Of a DNA stretch of 64,000 bases, positions 11,011 through 23,441 are shown piece after piece (within the stretch, counting starts at the first letter, position 1; each line of letters opens with the position of its first letter). The stretch is taken from positions 379,821,910 to 379,885,909 of the forward strand of contig CM068372.1 in assembly GCA_034769895.1 (NCBI GenBank). The letters run 5' to 3'. Position numbers and translations under genes: made by a program. Source of the DNA: Magicicada septendecula (lineage: Eukaryota > Arthropoda > Insecta > Hemiptera > Cicadidae). The notes under the pieces are model-generated. The model saw only the letters and a program-made list of their open reading frames with translations. It was not told the origin of the DNA and made no database searches.

Positions 11011-12530
11011 TCGTAACACAATTACCTAAAATAACATCTTGAGGTAAAGTAAATACAAATTTTAAATATTATATATACTGCGACAACACAAATAACTTAA
11101 CTATTGCCGCATAGGATATGGTAGTGCGTGTGTTTTAATGCAAAAGTCTATATTGGAGGATTTAAGATTATTTATTGTACACAAGACATATGAAATCGTT
11201 TATGTGATATATTTAACAAGAATAAATAATAATAGTGTTTGCAGATATAGTCTTTTAAGAATGTTAAATAATGTTCATATATGATTTGTTGTACATTACA
11301 TATACCCTGATTTCCACGGCAATGTTGAGAGGGTTTTTTTTTTGTAGTGAAGTCGTCGGGCGTACGACGACAGATGCGTGGCGTGGCATGGCGTACGATG
11401 ACAGATGGTTGACTCTGGTGATGATTACAGCAGGGCTGGTGTCCTGAAGTTCATACGTTGACACTGATGATTCGCACTCGAACACTGGTTCTAGGGGTAC
11501 TATTAATGGAATTTTACACAGTATTTAGAATTCACAAGTATCTCAGGTAACAGTGGGTATTTAACTAAAAACGGAATATTAAACTTATACCTATCCGGAA
11601 ACTTCAAGTGTTCAATCGTAACACTAGGTCTACCACGGTCAGCAGACCTTCCTAAGCGGAAATCTTCCACTCACACGGAAACTACTGATGATAATATTAT
11701 AACCATAAGTAAATTATAAAATACTTCTGGTACTGTAGAATACCTCGCACAGTAAACCCAGTTTAAGTTCACTTTTATACCATTTACGTTACAATGAACA
11801 ATAACGTGTCTGACGATGGATTAATTAAACACTTTTCAGAGTTCGCACTTGTTACTACCGACGAATGGATTTAACGAATTCTCGCAAGCGAAAAATCTTG
11901 AACGAGAAGCGCACGTTCCCTTCGCGACAGCTAGACAAGAAAAAACTGCCCGTTCAGCCAACGGCTGAGGAAAATTCCGACTGGCCTTTGAAGCTTCTTA
12001 TTGGTGGAAAGAAGTCACATGGTTATTTTATAACGTTATATTAATAGAACGCACTAGTGTGGTTTCATGCCTGGACGTGCATAGAATTTGCAAGGGCATG
12101 CATAGATGGTTATCTATGAATGTCTTATCTCAAGTAGAAATGCGTTTTATAACAAGTTTTATATTTTAACAGAAATCATATTTTAACGTTATTTTATGAT
12201 CAGGAAATATAGGGAAACTGTAGCTAATATAATAGTTTATGTCCAGTTCAAGTGTCAATACGATTCGATAATTATATCACGCACAGCAGGGAAAACGTTT
12301 ATCACTCGCGCACGCGCGCACATTTCCACTGACACAGTACATGAATAAATAGAACATAAAATAATACACAGTTTGACTTATCCTAATTCCTTATCCGTTC
12401 TAAGACACAAAACGTATAGCGAAAAAAACCAAATCTAACAAACTACCATTTAAAAACTGAATGTTCATCGTCTGTGTATTTAGATTAGCCTGCACTGCTT
12501 ATCAGGATCCTGTGTTTCATTGCAACATAT
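11011..12530. other. unassigned stretch left of array 1
   Basis: No gene supported. 11,330-12,000 is more GC-rich and has a minus-strand TATA-like GGTATAAAAG near 11,777, so it could be an old LTR or a promoter fragment; no termini or coding partner were found. It ends in ACATAT, the left target site of array 1. Confidence 0.4.
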
Positions 12531-12590
12531 TGCAACATTACATAAACTTGCTTGAATTGAAACAAATTTAAATGTGTTTTAATTTGTATA

Positions 12591-12854
12591 GCCCCACGTT
12601 CTTTGGGAGCCAAATTTATGCAACATTACAACCTTGCAAAAGTTGCATAATATTATATGGTATGTGTACAAATTTTTGTACGTAAATTTAGGCATCTCAT
12701 GCCTCACGTCCAGGGCGACAAATTTATATAACGTGACAATTTGGCAAATTTAATTTAATTTAAATTTGTGGAGTCCTTCGATCTTGGAGCACCAAATTTA
12801 AACAACGTTACGTTACATAAATAGGTGTGAACGGTCTCACGTTCAAGATTGACA
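12591..12854 (-). repeat. ladder of four PBS-like modules inside the LTR
   Basis: Modules at 12,591-12,612 (GCCCCACGTTCTTTGGGAGC+CA), 12,701-12,720 (GCCTCACGTCCAGGGCGACA), 12,771-12,794 (ending GGAGCACCA) and 12,834-12,854 (GTCTCACG...GATTGACA). Each is followed by an AAATTT-type spacer and an AAC box (CAACATTAC, TAACGTGAC, CAACGTTAC, AACATATAAC), like the true LTR-end/PBS junction at 17,736-17,770. Also present in LTRs b and c. Confidence 0.65.
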
Positions 12855-13522
12855 AATTCTTTAAACATATAACATTTAAATAGGGGGTCAGGTGTATCTG
12901 CAATAAGAACTCTACGGAACTTGAAACAGTTATTAAAATTTATTTGATACTATAAAAAAAAAATATGTGCACATGGCACTGACTTCGATTTAAAAAACAT
13001 TAGTTATTATTTGTTATAATGCCGTAAGGCTTAAGATATATACATCCTTACTAACTAAACATTCTATGCTACTAAATAGTATATAAAAGAAAAATCTCAT
13101 TTTTTAGACTACTCAGTCTATTAATATGTTTCAAAATCAATTTTTAAATCTTTTTTCTATATATGGTACGTACTCAAAAGATTAATAGTTATTACTTCTC
13201 AGTACTGTTTTCTCAAATACTAATTGTTTTTATTTATATTCTTTGTAATCATTTTATATCATATTAATTTGATACTTGTTACGTTAATCGTATTTCTAAA
13301 CATCTATGATTTTTAACTCTACTATACAAGAAATATTACTCTTATTTTTAAATAAAATATTAATGTCTTTAACTGTCTTTGTATACTGTGTATGATTAAG
13401 ATATGAATAAGTTGTCTATCACCTTATTGTCGTCAATCATACTCGATCATCTTGTTCCATCGGCGTTCATCTTCGTCTCGCCTCCAGCGTCGGCTGTCTC
13501 TCTTCTCCTCTTGTCCTCTCCT

Positions 13523-13654
13523 CTTGTCCAGCGTCGTATCGCTATGGAACTTCTTCTCTTGTCCAGCGTCGTATCGCTATGGAACTTCTTCTCTTGTCCA
13601 GCGTCGTATCGCTATAGAACTTCTTCTCTTGTCCAGCGTCGTATCGCTATGGAC
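13523..13654. repeat. 35-bp tandem repeat in LTR a, about 3.8 units
   Basis: Unit CTTGTCCAGCGTCGTATCGC + TATGGAACTTCTTCT. One unit has TATAGAAC. LTR b has the same number; LTR c has only one partial unit at 26,883-26,910. Confidence 0.9.
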
Positions 13655-14479
13655 TTCTTCAGTAGTGCTGTTATTAATTACAATGTTTGTCTTATAGCTT
13701 GGTTACGTATTTGTACATAACTGGCAATTTAAACTGTTTATAAAAATATTAATAAATATGCCGTGCTGACGGGCATAAGCTCCCGCTGCATCGTGGATGA
13801 TGCAAGAAAGAGAACCACTGAAGCTTGCGTGTCCTATTTATACCCATGTCTTGGTCGACACCCTTCAGTGATACAAAATCGACATGTTAGAAACTGTCTT
13901 TGGCGTCAGTTCCCCCACTCTTTGTCAAATTCACTATTTTTTATATTTCTGCGAATTGCATAGTCCTGTAAGTATTTTTTTTATACTTATCTTATAACTA
14001 ATTTTACAACACATGTTCATTGTAATTTTGGACATTGCAACTTAACCCTTTTGATTTGTACACAGTTATTTCACTATTGCACTTGTACGGCGTGTCACTT
14101 TCGCGTGGTTTCCGCACACAGTATTTATTAAATTTATTTACATTTTATGGTGCTTTTGGATTTTAATTCTTAATTCTAGTTTATGAATAATTACGGAAAA
14201 ACAGTCATTGTGCAATTATTCATACTGGGGTGGCAAACTTGCCTGCAGAGACCTGCGTTCACACACACTAGCAAAATACTGGTGTACACACTTTCAGTTA
14301 CATTTGTGTGTGTGTGCACGTTGATTCAGGTCGAAACACCTGTTCATATTTTTGTCTGAGTCAAGCTTGCAATCCATAACATGCTTATTTCTAATATATT
14401 ATTAATTATTTACAGTTTATTAAGTAAATTTAAATTTTTATATTTCATGCTCAGTACATCACTTATTTGTACTGTCGCA

Positions 14480-14495
14480 TTATTCCTCTGCTTGG
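14480..14495 (-). promoter_or_regulatory. family 1 polypurine tract
   Basis: The minus strand reads CCAAGCAGAGGAATAA directly before the LTR start TGCGACAG, the position of the plus-strand primer site. Same layout at 19,711 in copy B. Confidence 0.55.
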
Positions 14496-14731
14496 TAACA
14501 AAAAAAAATTTTAATAAATTTATTTATTATAAATTTTTTTTATCTATTTATTTATTATTATTATTTGCAAAAAAATATAACAAATAATAAAGAATAATAT
14601 TCGTCATTTCACCCTTAATAGGAGTGTATACAAATGTCTTACCTCCCCTCTTTCGTACGCTCACTGCTCGCGACCTTGAATTAGGGTGGCTTTACAAACA
14701 GCTGATTTGACTGGTTTCAATGACCTCTGTT
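14496..14731 (-). other. family 1 copy A 3' UTR
   Basis: A/T-only runs then a purine-rich GAAAGAGGGGAGG on the minus strand near 14,643-14,655. No coding signal. The purine run could be a second plus-strand primer site. Confidence 0.5.
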
Positions 14732-15615
14732 TTATGTGTAGAACTTCTTAAATGACGTTGCGTGGAATTTACCAATTTCTTTCTTCTGTATCTCATCATA
14801 TACAATGAAAGTGTTCTGTCCCACTCGCTGTCTTAACGTATACGATCCATTATAAAGTCTGAAGAATTTCTTCGCCGTATTATCACTCCTTTTTCCCACT
14901 GGATTTGCTTTGAGTAGTATACTTTCTCCCACGTTGAATTGTTGTAACTTGTGACTTAGATTAAATCTCTCTATTCTCTTGTTACCTCTCTCTCTTATTC
15001 GTTGCTTTGCGTATTCAATTTTCACACTTATTGGTACAGGGACATTTTGGTTATTAGGTTTGTTTAGATATTTAGTCCAAAATCTGGTTGGCTTCTTATC
15101 TTCTTCTAATTCCATTGGAGTGTATCCTGTTGCTTCACTATAATTTTCGTTAATGGCTTTTTCAATAAATGGTAAATATTCTGCCCATTTATTGTGTTGA
15201 TTATGGCAATATATTCGTAAATATTACCTAATTCTTTGTTAACTCTCTCAGCAAGGTTTCCTTCAGGATGTCTTATGAATGTGAGTACTGGTTGTATTCC
15301 ATTTTCCCTTAACGTCCTCTCCCATTTGTCACTTTGGAATTGCACACCTTGATCACTGAGTATCTTCTTCATTTTTCCATATAACGGAATATATTTTTGC
15401 AGTAGTATCTTTAGAACAACTTTGGTTGTGGGTCGCATAATTGGGTACAGTCGGACTGCCTTGGAAAACACATCGATACATACCAATATGTGCTTCACAC
15501 CTCGACTTGATCGTGGTAATGGTCCCAGAAAATCCACTGCAATTAGCTCTCCTTTGTTTTCCTTCTGTATACTCTGCATTCCTACATATGTGTGTGTAAA
15601 TTCTGTCCTTAATTT
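14732..15615 (-). pseudogene. Gypsy integrase of family 1 copy A, frameshifted
   Basis: Open frames 15,579-15,106 and 15,115-14,732 are one integrase. The first carries D16 (AVDFLGP), D76 (ILSDQG) and E111 (NLAERVN), a complete DD35E triad; the second carries the GPY-type motif (FRLYNGSYTL) and basic C-terminus. A single missing A in the codon run after KELG near 15,220 shifts the frame; beyond it RIYCHNQHNKWAEYL reads correctly in the other phase. The N-terminal HHCC zinc-binding domain is missing: homology with the 5.4 kb copy begins at THTYVGMQ, so a deletion joins this point to the Gag-like part. The same frameshift is in copy B. Confidence 0.85.
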
Positions 15616-16230
15616 TACATTAACTTACTCATACATTCTTACCTTCGCTTCTAAACTGCCTTAGCTCTTTTCTTAACATGACATTACTTATACACTACAT
15701 TAACATTCATTACCTTATAATACATTTCTTTAACATTACCTTTCTGATCGCTACAACTTTCTTGAAATACACTTCCGTAACAGAATACTTTTTTTTAGCT
15801 CGTAGTGTGTCGCATGGTCGGTTACAGAGGAAGTGTTTTGGAAAACAACGATATTTTTCTCGAAGTCCTTAATCCTAAGTAGTCTCTGCCCTTATGACTT
15901 TTCACTCTCGCTTTCTTCTGTGTCCTTGTATCTTCGATAAGTGTTCGCTTGATCAGCCGTTCTAATAATTATGGCAATTATTGCTCATCTTAATCATTTC
16001 TTCATATTTATAACATATCAATAACATTTCTTTTACCATTACTTTCTTAAATATTTCTCTACAATAGCATTCCTTACCATCACTATTACATTTCTTAATT
16101 AACCCTTTCAAATAATATTCCTTATAACATTTCTTGATTATACTCTCTTATATTATTACACATATTATTTCTCATTTAAAAATAATTATTTAAGTTCGGT
16201 TCAGTGTGTCGTTAGAACTGACACCCTTCA
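15616..16230. other. family 1 internal non-coding spacer
   Basis: CT-rich on the plus strand, with repeated CATTTCTT/AACATTTCTT motifs. No protein domain on either strand. It sits where protease, reverse transcriptase and RNase H would normally be. Confidence 0.6.
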
Positions 16231-17340
16231 TTATAACAATTGCATTGTTGTACACAGGAAATTCATTGTGTTCACCCTCGTGTAAACAACGTCCGCGGTC
16301 CATTGTATTAATCCCTTGTTTGTGTGCGTACTTACCTTGTGAACGTTTGTTTTGATCGTAGAAGTCACCTGTTTACAGTGCAACGTATTCATTTTGCCTC
16401 TCTTTCTCTCGTAACGGTCACATTCCATAATTCTCTCATCATGAATGCATTGCGTAGGTTCAGTCTGCTTGAGGCCCATATAAACAGCTGTCGACGGTTT
16501 TTTCATACGTCGTTTATGATAACCTCTGTAGTTTTCATACTTACAGTTATAATTATCGTTACCATAATTATCGTGCGTATATCTAACATCATATTTACCA
16601 CAATTTTGCGTAGTGTTTCGTCTAGATAACTTACTACGTTTCTTGTTAAGCCTACAGTGATATTTATCTCCGTAAGTGTGGTGTTTTATGTGTTTCAAAT
16701 GTGTCATCTTGTGTGATTTACTATTGTGTGTGTGTCTCACACTTGGAATATCGCTATTAATAAGGTATGTTTTATTAACCTTAATTTGCTTCTCCTCCTT
16801 AATGTTAATTACTTTTTTATAATTATCATCAGTAATTACACATGTATTTTCAATTTATATGAATTTTTCACATACTATCTTTTCACATATTAGCTCCGTT
16901 TGTTTATTAATTATTCCACAGACATTTTCTGCGATCGTGTCAATACGTCTCTTTGTATTAACAATTTTTTCAGTTAACTGCGCATTACTGTCATTTATAC
17001 TTTGTTTTATTTCAATATTATCAATTTTTAACTCTTCTAAACTCTCTGCAATTTTTATGGTGTCCTGTCTAAAATTTTCGGACTGTAGCTCTAATTTATT
17101 TTCTAAATTTTCTGTTTGTTTTGCTAAGTTATTTTCTAAACTTTCTGTTTGTTTTGCTAATTTATTTTCTAAACTTTCTGTTTGTTTTGTATTTATTTCA
17201 TCTATTTTCCTTATTTGTTTGACATTCTCCTCTTTCACATCCTCTTTAAATTTTTCGGCTTGTTTTATGACTAATTCGTCCATCATGGCGAGTATCGTAT
17301 TTTTAAATGCTTCTAAATTCAACCCTCCTGGTTCTGCCAT
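16231..17340 (-). pseudogene. family 1 Gag-like protein, copy A, with one in-frame stop
   Basis: The minus-strand frame opens with MAEPGGLNLEAF at 17,340 and runs 161 residues to a TAA at 16,855-16,857. The same frame then stays open to 16,231. Part 1 is a long coiled coil with four 11-residue repeats around KQTESLENKLA (about residues 52-95). Part 2 is strongly basic, rich in His, Lys, Arg, Tyr and Asn with scattered Cys (for example CKYENYRGYHKRRM), resembling a nucleic-acid-binding tail; no regular CCHC knuckle is seen and no capsid domain is left. The stop is identical in copy B. Either stop-codon readthrough or an already inactive master copy would explain it. Confidence 0.55.
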
Positions 17341-17502
17341 GTTGAATAATTATTATTAAAATATTTATTTAATAGTAATTCTTTAAAAATTATTATTGAT
17401 AACCGTTCCCTACTTATTTATTTATTTCTGTATTTTTATTAATAGTTATTATTAATACTCATTACAGTTACACCTGTTACATAGACAACAATATTATTTG
17501 TG

Positions 17503-17512
17503 GTGGGCGCCA
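17503..17512 (-). promoter_or_regulatory. second PBS-like leader motif, family 1
   Basis: The minus strand reads CAGCTGGCGCCCAC, about 225 bases inside the PBS. Family 2 has CAGCTGGCGTCC at the equivalent leader position (32,312-32,326) and the 20.6 kb insertion has TGGCGCCCAC. A conserved leader element or a former primer site. Confidence 0.45.
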
Positions 17513-17735
17513 GCTGTGTGATTACACAACAATTAACATTACATTCAGTTACTGTTTACTACAAATAATAATTACATATTATACATTTTTTATTTAACAC
17601 TCTTTATATATTTTAGAGCAACCATTTAGCTACATAAAAAAATTTTAATAGTCAAATGATGGGTATCGGGTCATACATTCATGATCTACAATTTATGTCA
17701 CAAATTTTTTTTGTACATAAATTTAGTCATGTCAT

Positions 17736-17755
17736 GCCCCACGTCCAGGGCGCCA
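17736..17755 (-). promoter_or_regulatory. primer-binding site, family 1 copy A (tRNA-Lys-like)
   Basis: The plus strand reads GCCCCACGTCCAGGGCGCCA, five bases from the LTR end. The tRNA-Lys(CUU) 3' end is GCCCCACGTTGGGCGCCA; both flanks match and the middle is two bases longer. Position beside the LTR makes the PBS call strong, the exact tRNA less so. Confidence 0.65.
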
Positions 17756-17760
17756 TTTTA

Positions 17761-19710
17761 TGCAACATTATATAAACTTGCTTGAATTGAAACAAATTTA
17801 AATGTATTTTAATTTGTATAGCCCCACGTTCTTTGGGAGCCAAATTTATGCAACATTACAACCTTGCAAAAGTTGCATAATATTATATGGTATGTGTAGA
17901 AATTTTTGTACGTAAATTTAGGCATCTCATGCCTCGCGTCCAGGGCGACAAATTTATATAACGTGACAATTTGGCAAATTTAATTTAATTTAAATTTGTG
18001 GAGTCCTTCGATCTTGGAGCACCAAATTTAAACAACGTTACGTTACATAAATAGGTGTGAACGGTCTCACGTTCAAGATTGACAAATTCTTTAAACATAT
18101 AACATTTAAATAGGGGGTCAGGTGTATCTGCAATAAGAACTCTACGGAACTTGAAACAGTTATTAAAATTTATTTGATACTATAAAAAAAAAATATGTGC
18201 ACATGGCACTGACTTCGATTTAAAAAACATTAGTTATTATTTGTTATAATGCCGTAAGGCTTAAGATATATACATCCTTACTAACTAAACATTCTATGCT
18301 ACTAAATAGTATATAAAAGAAAAATCTCATTTTTTAGACTACTCAGTCTATTAATATGTTTCAAAATCAATTTTTAAATCTTTTTTCTATATATGGTACG
18401 TACTCAAAAGATTAATAGTTATTACTTCTCAGTACTGTTTTCTCAAATACTAATTGTTTTTATTTATATTCTTTGTAATCATTTTATATCATATTAATTT
18501 GATACTTGTTACGTTAATCGTATTTCTAAACATCTATGATTTTTAACTCTACTATACAAGAAATATTACTCTTATTTTTAAATAAAATATTAATGTCTTT
18601 AACTGTCTTTGTATACTGTGTATGATTAAGATATGAATAAGTTGTCTATCACCTTATTGTCGTCAATCATACTCGATCATTTTTGTTCCATCGGCGTTCA
18701 TCTTCGTCTCGCCTCCAGCGTCGGCTGTCTCTCTTCTCCTCTTGTCCTCTCCTCTTGTCCAGCGTCGTATCGCTATGGAACTTCTTCTCTTGTCCAGCGT
18801 CGTATCGCTATGGAACTTCTTCTCTTGTCCAGCGTCGTATCGCTATAGAACTTCTTCTCTTGTCCAGCGTCGTATCGCTATGGACTTCTTCAGTAGTGCT
18901 GTTATTAATTACAATGTTTGTCTTATAGCTTGGTTACGTATTTGTACATAACTGGCAATTTAAACTGTTTATAAAAATATTAATAAATATGCCGTGCTGA
19001 CGGGCATAAGCTCCCGCTGCATCGTGGATGATTCAAGAAAGAGAACCACTGAAGCTTGCGTGTCCTATTTATACCCATGTCTTGGTCGACACCCTTCAGT
19101 GATACAAAATCGACATGTTAGAAACTGTCTTTGGCGTCAGTTCCCCCACTCTTTGTCAAATTCACTATTTTTTATATTTCTGCGAATTGCAGAGTCCTGT
19201 AAGAATTTTTTTTATACTTATCTTATAACTAATTTTACAACACATGCTCATTGTAATTTTGGACATTGCAACTTAACCCTTTTGATTTGTACACAGTTAT
19301 TTCACTATTGCACTTGTACGGCGTGTCACTTTCGCGTGGTTTTCGCACACAGTATTTATTAAATTTATTTACATTTTATGGTGCTTTTGGATTTTAATTC
19401 TTAATTCTAGTTTATGAATAATTACGGAAAAACAGTCATTGTGCAGTTATTCATACTGGGGTGGCAAACTTGCCTGCAGAGACCTGCGTTCACACACACT
19501 AGCAAAATACTGGTGTACACACTTTCAGTTACATTTGTGTGTGTGTGCACGTTGATTCAGGTCGAAACACCTGTTCATATTTTTGTCTGAGTCAAGCTTG
19601 CAATCCATAACATGCTTATTTCTAATATATTATTAATTATTTACAGTTTATTAAGTAAATTTAAATTTTTATATTTCATGCTCAGTACATCACTTATTTG
19701 TACTGTCGCA
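17761..19710 (-). repeat. family 1 LTR b, shared by copies A and B
   Basis: Serves as 5' LTR of copy A and 3' LTR of copy B. Ends TGCAACATTA and ACTGTCGCA (plus strand). It differs from LTR a at scattered positions (for example ACATAAAC versus ATATAAAC at the left end). Confidence 0.85.
18754..18885. repeat. 35-bp tandem repeat in LTR b
   Basis: Same unit and count as at 13,523-13,654. Confidence 0.9.
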
Positions 19711-19965
19711 TTATTCCTCTGCTTGGTAACAAAAAAAAAATTTTAATAAATTTATTTATTATAAATTTTTTTTTATCTATTTATTTATTATTATTATTTG
19801 CAAAAAAAATATAACAAATAATAAAGAATAATATTCGTCATTTCACCCTTAATAGGAGTGTATACAAATGTCTTACCTCCCCTCTTTCGTACGCTCACTG
19901 CTCGCTACCTTGAATTAGGGTGGCTTTACAAACAGCTGATTTGACTGGTTTCAATTACCTCTGTT

Positions 19966-20547
19966 TTATGTGTAGAACTTCTTAAATGACGTTGCGTGGA
20001 ATTTACCAATTTCTTTCTTCTGTATCTCATCATATACAATGAAAGTGTTCTGTCCCACTCGCTGTCTTAACGTATACGGTCCATTATAAAGTCTGAAGAA
20101 TTTCTTCGCCGTATTATCACTCCTTTTTCCCACTGGATTTGCTTTGAGTAGTATACTTTCTCCCACGTTGAATTGTTGTAACTTGTGAGTTAAATTAAAT
20201 CTCTCTATTCTCTTGTTACCTCTCTCTCTTATTCGTTGCTTTGCGTATTCAATTTTCACACTTATTGGTACAGGGACATTTTGGTTATTAGGTTTGTTTA
20301 GATATTTAGTCCAAAATCTGGTTGGCTTCTTATCTTCTTCTAATTCCATTGGAGTGTATCCTGTTGCTTCACTATAATTTTCGTTAATGGCTTTTTCAAT
20401 AAATGGTAAATATTCTGCCCATTTATTGTGTTGATTATGGCAATATATTCGTAAATATTACCTAATTCTTTGTTAACTCTCTCAGCAAGTTTTCCTTGAG
20501 GATGTCTTATGGATGTGAGTACTGGTTGTATTCCATTTTCCCTTAAA
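19966..20547 (-). pseudogene. integrase of family 1 copy B, C-terminal part
   Basis: Matches 14,732-15,315 almost base for base, including the same missing A after KELG. Differs in NLAERVN, which reads KLAERVN, and in HPQG for HPEG. The frame is cut at 20,547 (after CCCTTAA) by the 2.9 kb insertion; the catalytic N-terminal part continues at 23,442-23,745. Confidence 0.85.
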
Positions 20548-23441
20548 GTTATAGAAAAACCAGTAGTGGGTGTAATGTAATGTGTATGTTTTGTAAACTG
20601 TCGGGCGTTACCTCCGCGCACTTTTGTTACTTACTCTGTTGACTGGATCCTCTGCAGTGATGTAGTCCTGTAACACAACATAATACTATGCTTTTTGTGG
20701 GCGCCACTTGGAAACGTTTGTTCCAAGAAAAAAAAAAAAATGTGATTGATAAAATTTTTAAATCTACGAAAAAATTTAAACAAGTCAGTTTAGCTTGGAA
20801 AAATCAGTTAAGTTTAATGGTTCTTTAAAAAACAAACAAATTTTCTGAAGGACTAACATTCATAGAAAAAATTAGAAAATTGCAAAGAAAAAATTTTACA
20901 AGTTATTATTGTTGACAAAATTTTTTATATATATCCAATCAAGTATCGGCTAGTATATTTCAGATTTTGACTCAGTTGAAAAGCATGAGTTTAATACATG
21001 AAAAATCTTTACTCTCAGGACGTGACTCCTTTGAACTACCAAGACATATCAATTAGATGCCTTACAAGAAAAAACTAAGTGATTTGAAGGTGTATGTGTG
21101 GCGTGTGAAGTACAACTGCGTGATAAAATGTAACCAGGTAACAAATGACTTAATTTTGGTAACTCACGTTCCAATGGTTATTTATTCTCGCACTGGCCAC
21201 TCCTTTCGGGTAGTTTCTCAATCTCGCCTCTTCGGGTGTACACTGAATCTATTTAAAGTCAAATTTTGCGATCATTTACTTTTTCCGCACTTTCGTAAAA
21301 ACGTTTGGCAGTAGAATATCGTTCAAACGCCGCCAAAAGCTCGTCAGCTGTTCCGCGTTAATTCAGAAATCGGCCACCGCAGCGCTGATTCCCATGCAGT
21401 GTTGAGGAAGGCTTTGTGTATTATATGTTTACGTTAGGGGGAATTATTGTCACGTTAGTCAGTCAATGCGAACACAGCAGAATTCGTTCTCTATTTAAAT
21501 GTTTGGTCCCTCCTGGGCCGTGGACGTTCTGGCTGCGTGATTTCTATTAAAATTTGCCGTATCGCTGCTCTATTTCAGCGATACTTTTGGCGAAGACTCT
21601 CGTTGCGGTTAAGTCAGTCGGTATGTCTACGTACGGGAAAAGCCTTCCTGCCGTGTCTTGTCGATTTCTCGCCTCTTCGGTTTCGCCTTAGCTGCGTTGA
21701 TCAGTGTTGTGTGAGATGCATCAGTTCTGGAGTTCAAGTTTCAAGTGTTTTTTGGTCGAATTTGGTCTCTCTTTTATACTAATGCAGGCTGACTGTTTTC
21801 ATCGACTTCCGGTATATTTGTGTAAAAATTCTTTCTAGATTGTTCGAGAATAAACGAAATGGAATGTCATAGAACAATTTTCACTTCCGTAGAAGCTTTT
21901 AGAACGAATTTCTTATTCTTCATACAAAGGATATTTCAAAAATTACTCTGGTATTTATCAAACAGTTTTACATTAGTACTCACAATTTGTATGCCATTAA
22001 TACATTTAGATTCCCTGTTTTTAACTGAATCTAGCGATACTAAATATGATTGGTTTCTAATTAACTTAAGTCTAATAAACAATACAATATACAACCCTCA
22101 CCTTTAGTTGTTGTCATTGAAAACTCATTTTTTATAACAAAAATTGGTGTGGAGTTACAAAGTTCCTTCCACAAGCTGAACATCTACTACTACTACTTTC
22201 CTACAACAAAATAAACAAATTTTAACATAGATAAAACACAAATAAATACAATTTTATATGGCCTCTGCTCATGGCCTAGATTCTTGTCAGTTTTCTAATA
22301 CAATGATTAGTCTTTTTCTTTAATATATGTATTATTTCACTACTGTACACACAGAGTTTATTATTTTGTCTATCTTTTGTGATACCTGGTTACTTTGTAC
22401 ATATATTATATTTATCACAAGATGACATAGCATCATTGATTGGTCTTGAGATGTCCTTTTTTTATGGCGTGACAAATCTCAGCCTAATTAGTTAAATTCT
22501 TTTAGAATTGACTTTACTTTCAACTGAGTTTGTTTCTTATTAAAGTATACTGATGTATTGTACCTTTCTATCTTATTTTTGTTAGTATTATGTAAGTATT
22601 TAGCCAGATATGACAATTTTTGTACTGGATGATTGGTTCCAGCCATACATGGTATAAGTAAATATTTTGCTAACTTGACTATTACAATGTTAAAGTTAGT
22701 CAGCTATATTAGTATAGTTGCTTTATATCATATTACAGCTTTCTAATGCAATTTGGTTGCATTTTGGCAACATTAAATTCATAAATTATACAATATTAGA
22801 TGCCTATTACATGTTTTTAGTTAACACTGTTTTTGGCTATTTTGACTGCTTTTTATTCATTTGACAGCTTCCTTTATTTATGATAAATTGTTCACTATTG
22901 TCTGCTTGACAATTACATATAGTTTTTATTTAAATCTGATAATAATTAATTTTTTCATGAAAACTGGGTGTATGGTCTCAAATCCAACACATTAATATTT
23001 TTTTGTCATTGCAAATATACAATTTTTATTTTAACTTAGATTCTTTCTAATAATGTCTTTAAGTCATTTAATACATTTATTTTATTTACATCACATAATA
23101 TAATAATGGATCATGTCCATTTATTCACAAAAAATAGTTTTTTAATACTCTATTCATAGTTAAAAACTCAATAATTATTGACTCCATTTTGGTTAATTCT
23201 GACATTATTTCTCTCTCTTATAGTGTCTTATGGTTTTTTCACTGTTATTCACTTTAATAATATATATGGGGTTTTGTCTTAGTCATAGTTTGGTCGTTTT
23301 TTCAAGTTGATAGAAATAATTATTATACAAAATTACACAATTTTTTGGGACTACTTGGGTTCGATACTGTTCACTTCACTTTCCTCTTATGCTAACTTAC
23401 TATATAAATGATTTCTTTTTATGGAACGTTCTGTGACGTTA
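20548..23441 (-). mobile_element. 2.9 kb insertion splitting copy B integrase (LTR-like)
   Basis: Copy A reads CCCTTAACGTCC without interruption; copy B has 2.9 kb between CCCTTAA and AACGTCC, leaving an AA overlap. Most of it is non-coding and AT-rich, with a GC-richer part at 21,180-21,790 resembling the U5 region of the other LTRs here. TGTAACAC at 20,669 and GACGTTACA at 23,444 form TG/CA-type inverted ends, and TGGCGCCCAC (minus) lies at 20,697-20,706. Best read as an LTR plus a short stub of leader from another Gypsy family. Boundaries and orientation are uncertain, and no 4-6 bp target duplication is seen. Confidence 0.45.

Larger units (their letters stand above)
12531..14479 (-). repeat. 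family 1 LTR a (3' LTR of copy A)
   Basis: Left end TGCAACATTACATAAAC at 12,531 after ACATAT; right end CTGTCGCA. Near-identical to LTR b by eye. It contains the PBS-like ladder, a 35-bp tandem repeat and long CA/TG runs. Open frames inside it are accidental. Confidence 0.82.

Noticed and set aside
13403..13720. ORF with repeated SSVVSLWNF units in the family 1 LTR
   Set aside because: Translation of the 35-bp non-coding tandem repeat; collapses in LTR c.
16859..17359. 166-residue plus-strand ORF, repeated at 24,991-25,491
   Set aside because: Exact antisense of the Gag-like coiled coil; the repeated Phe/Ser/Leu composition is the shadow of Lys/Glu/Asn codons.
20548..20552. piggyBac-type TTAA target for the copy B insertion
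   Set aside because: TTAA is present on the left only; the right edge reads ACAACG, so there is no TTAA duplication.
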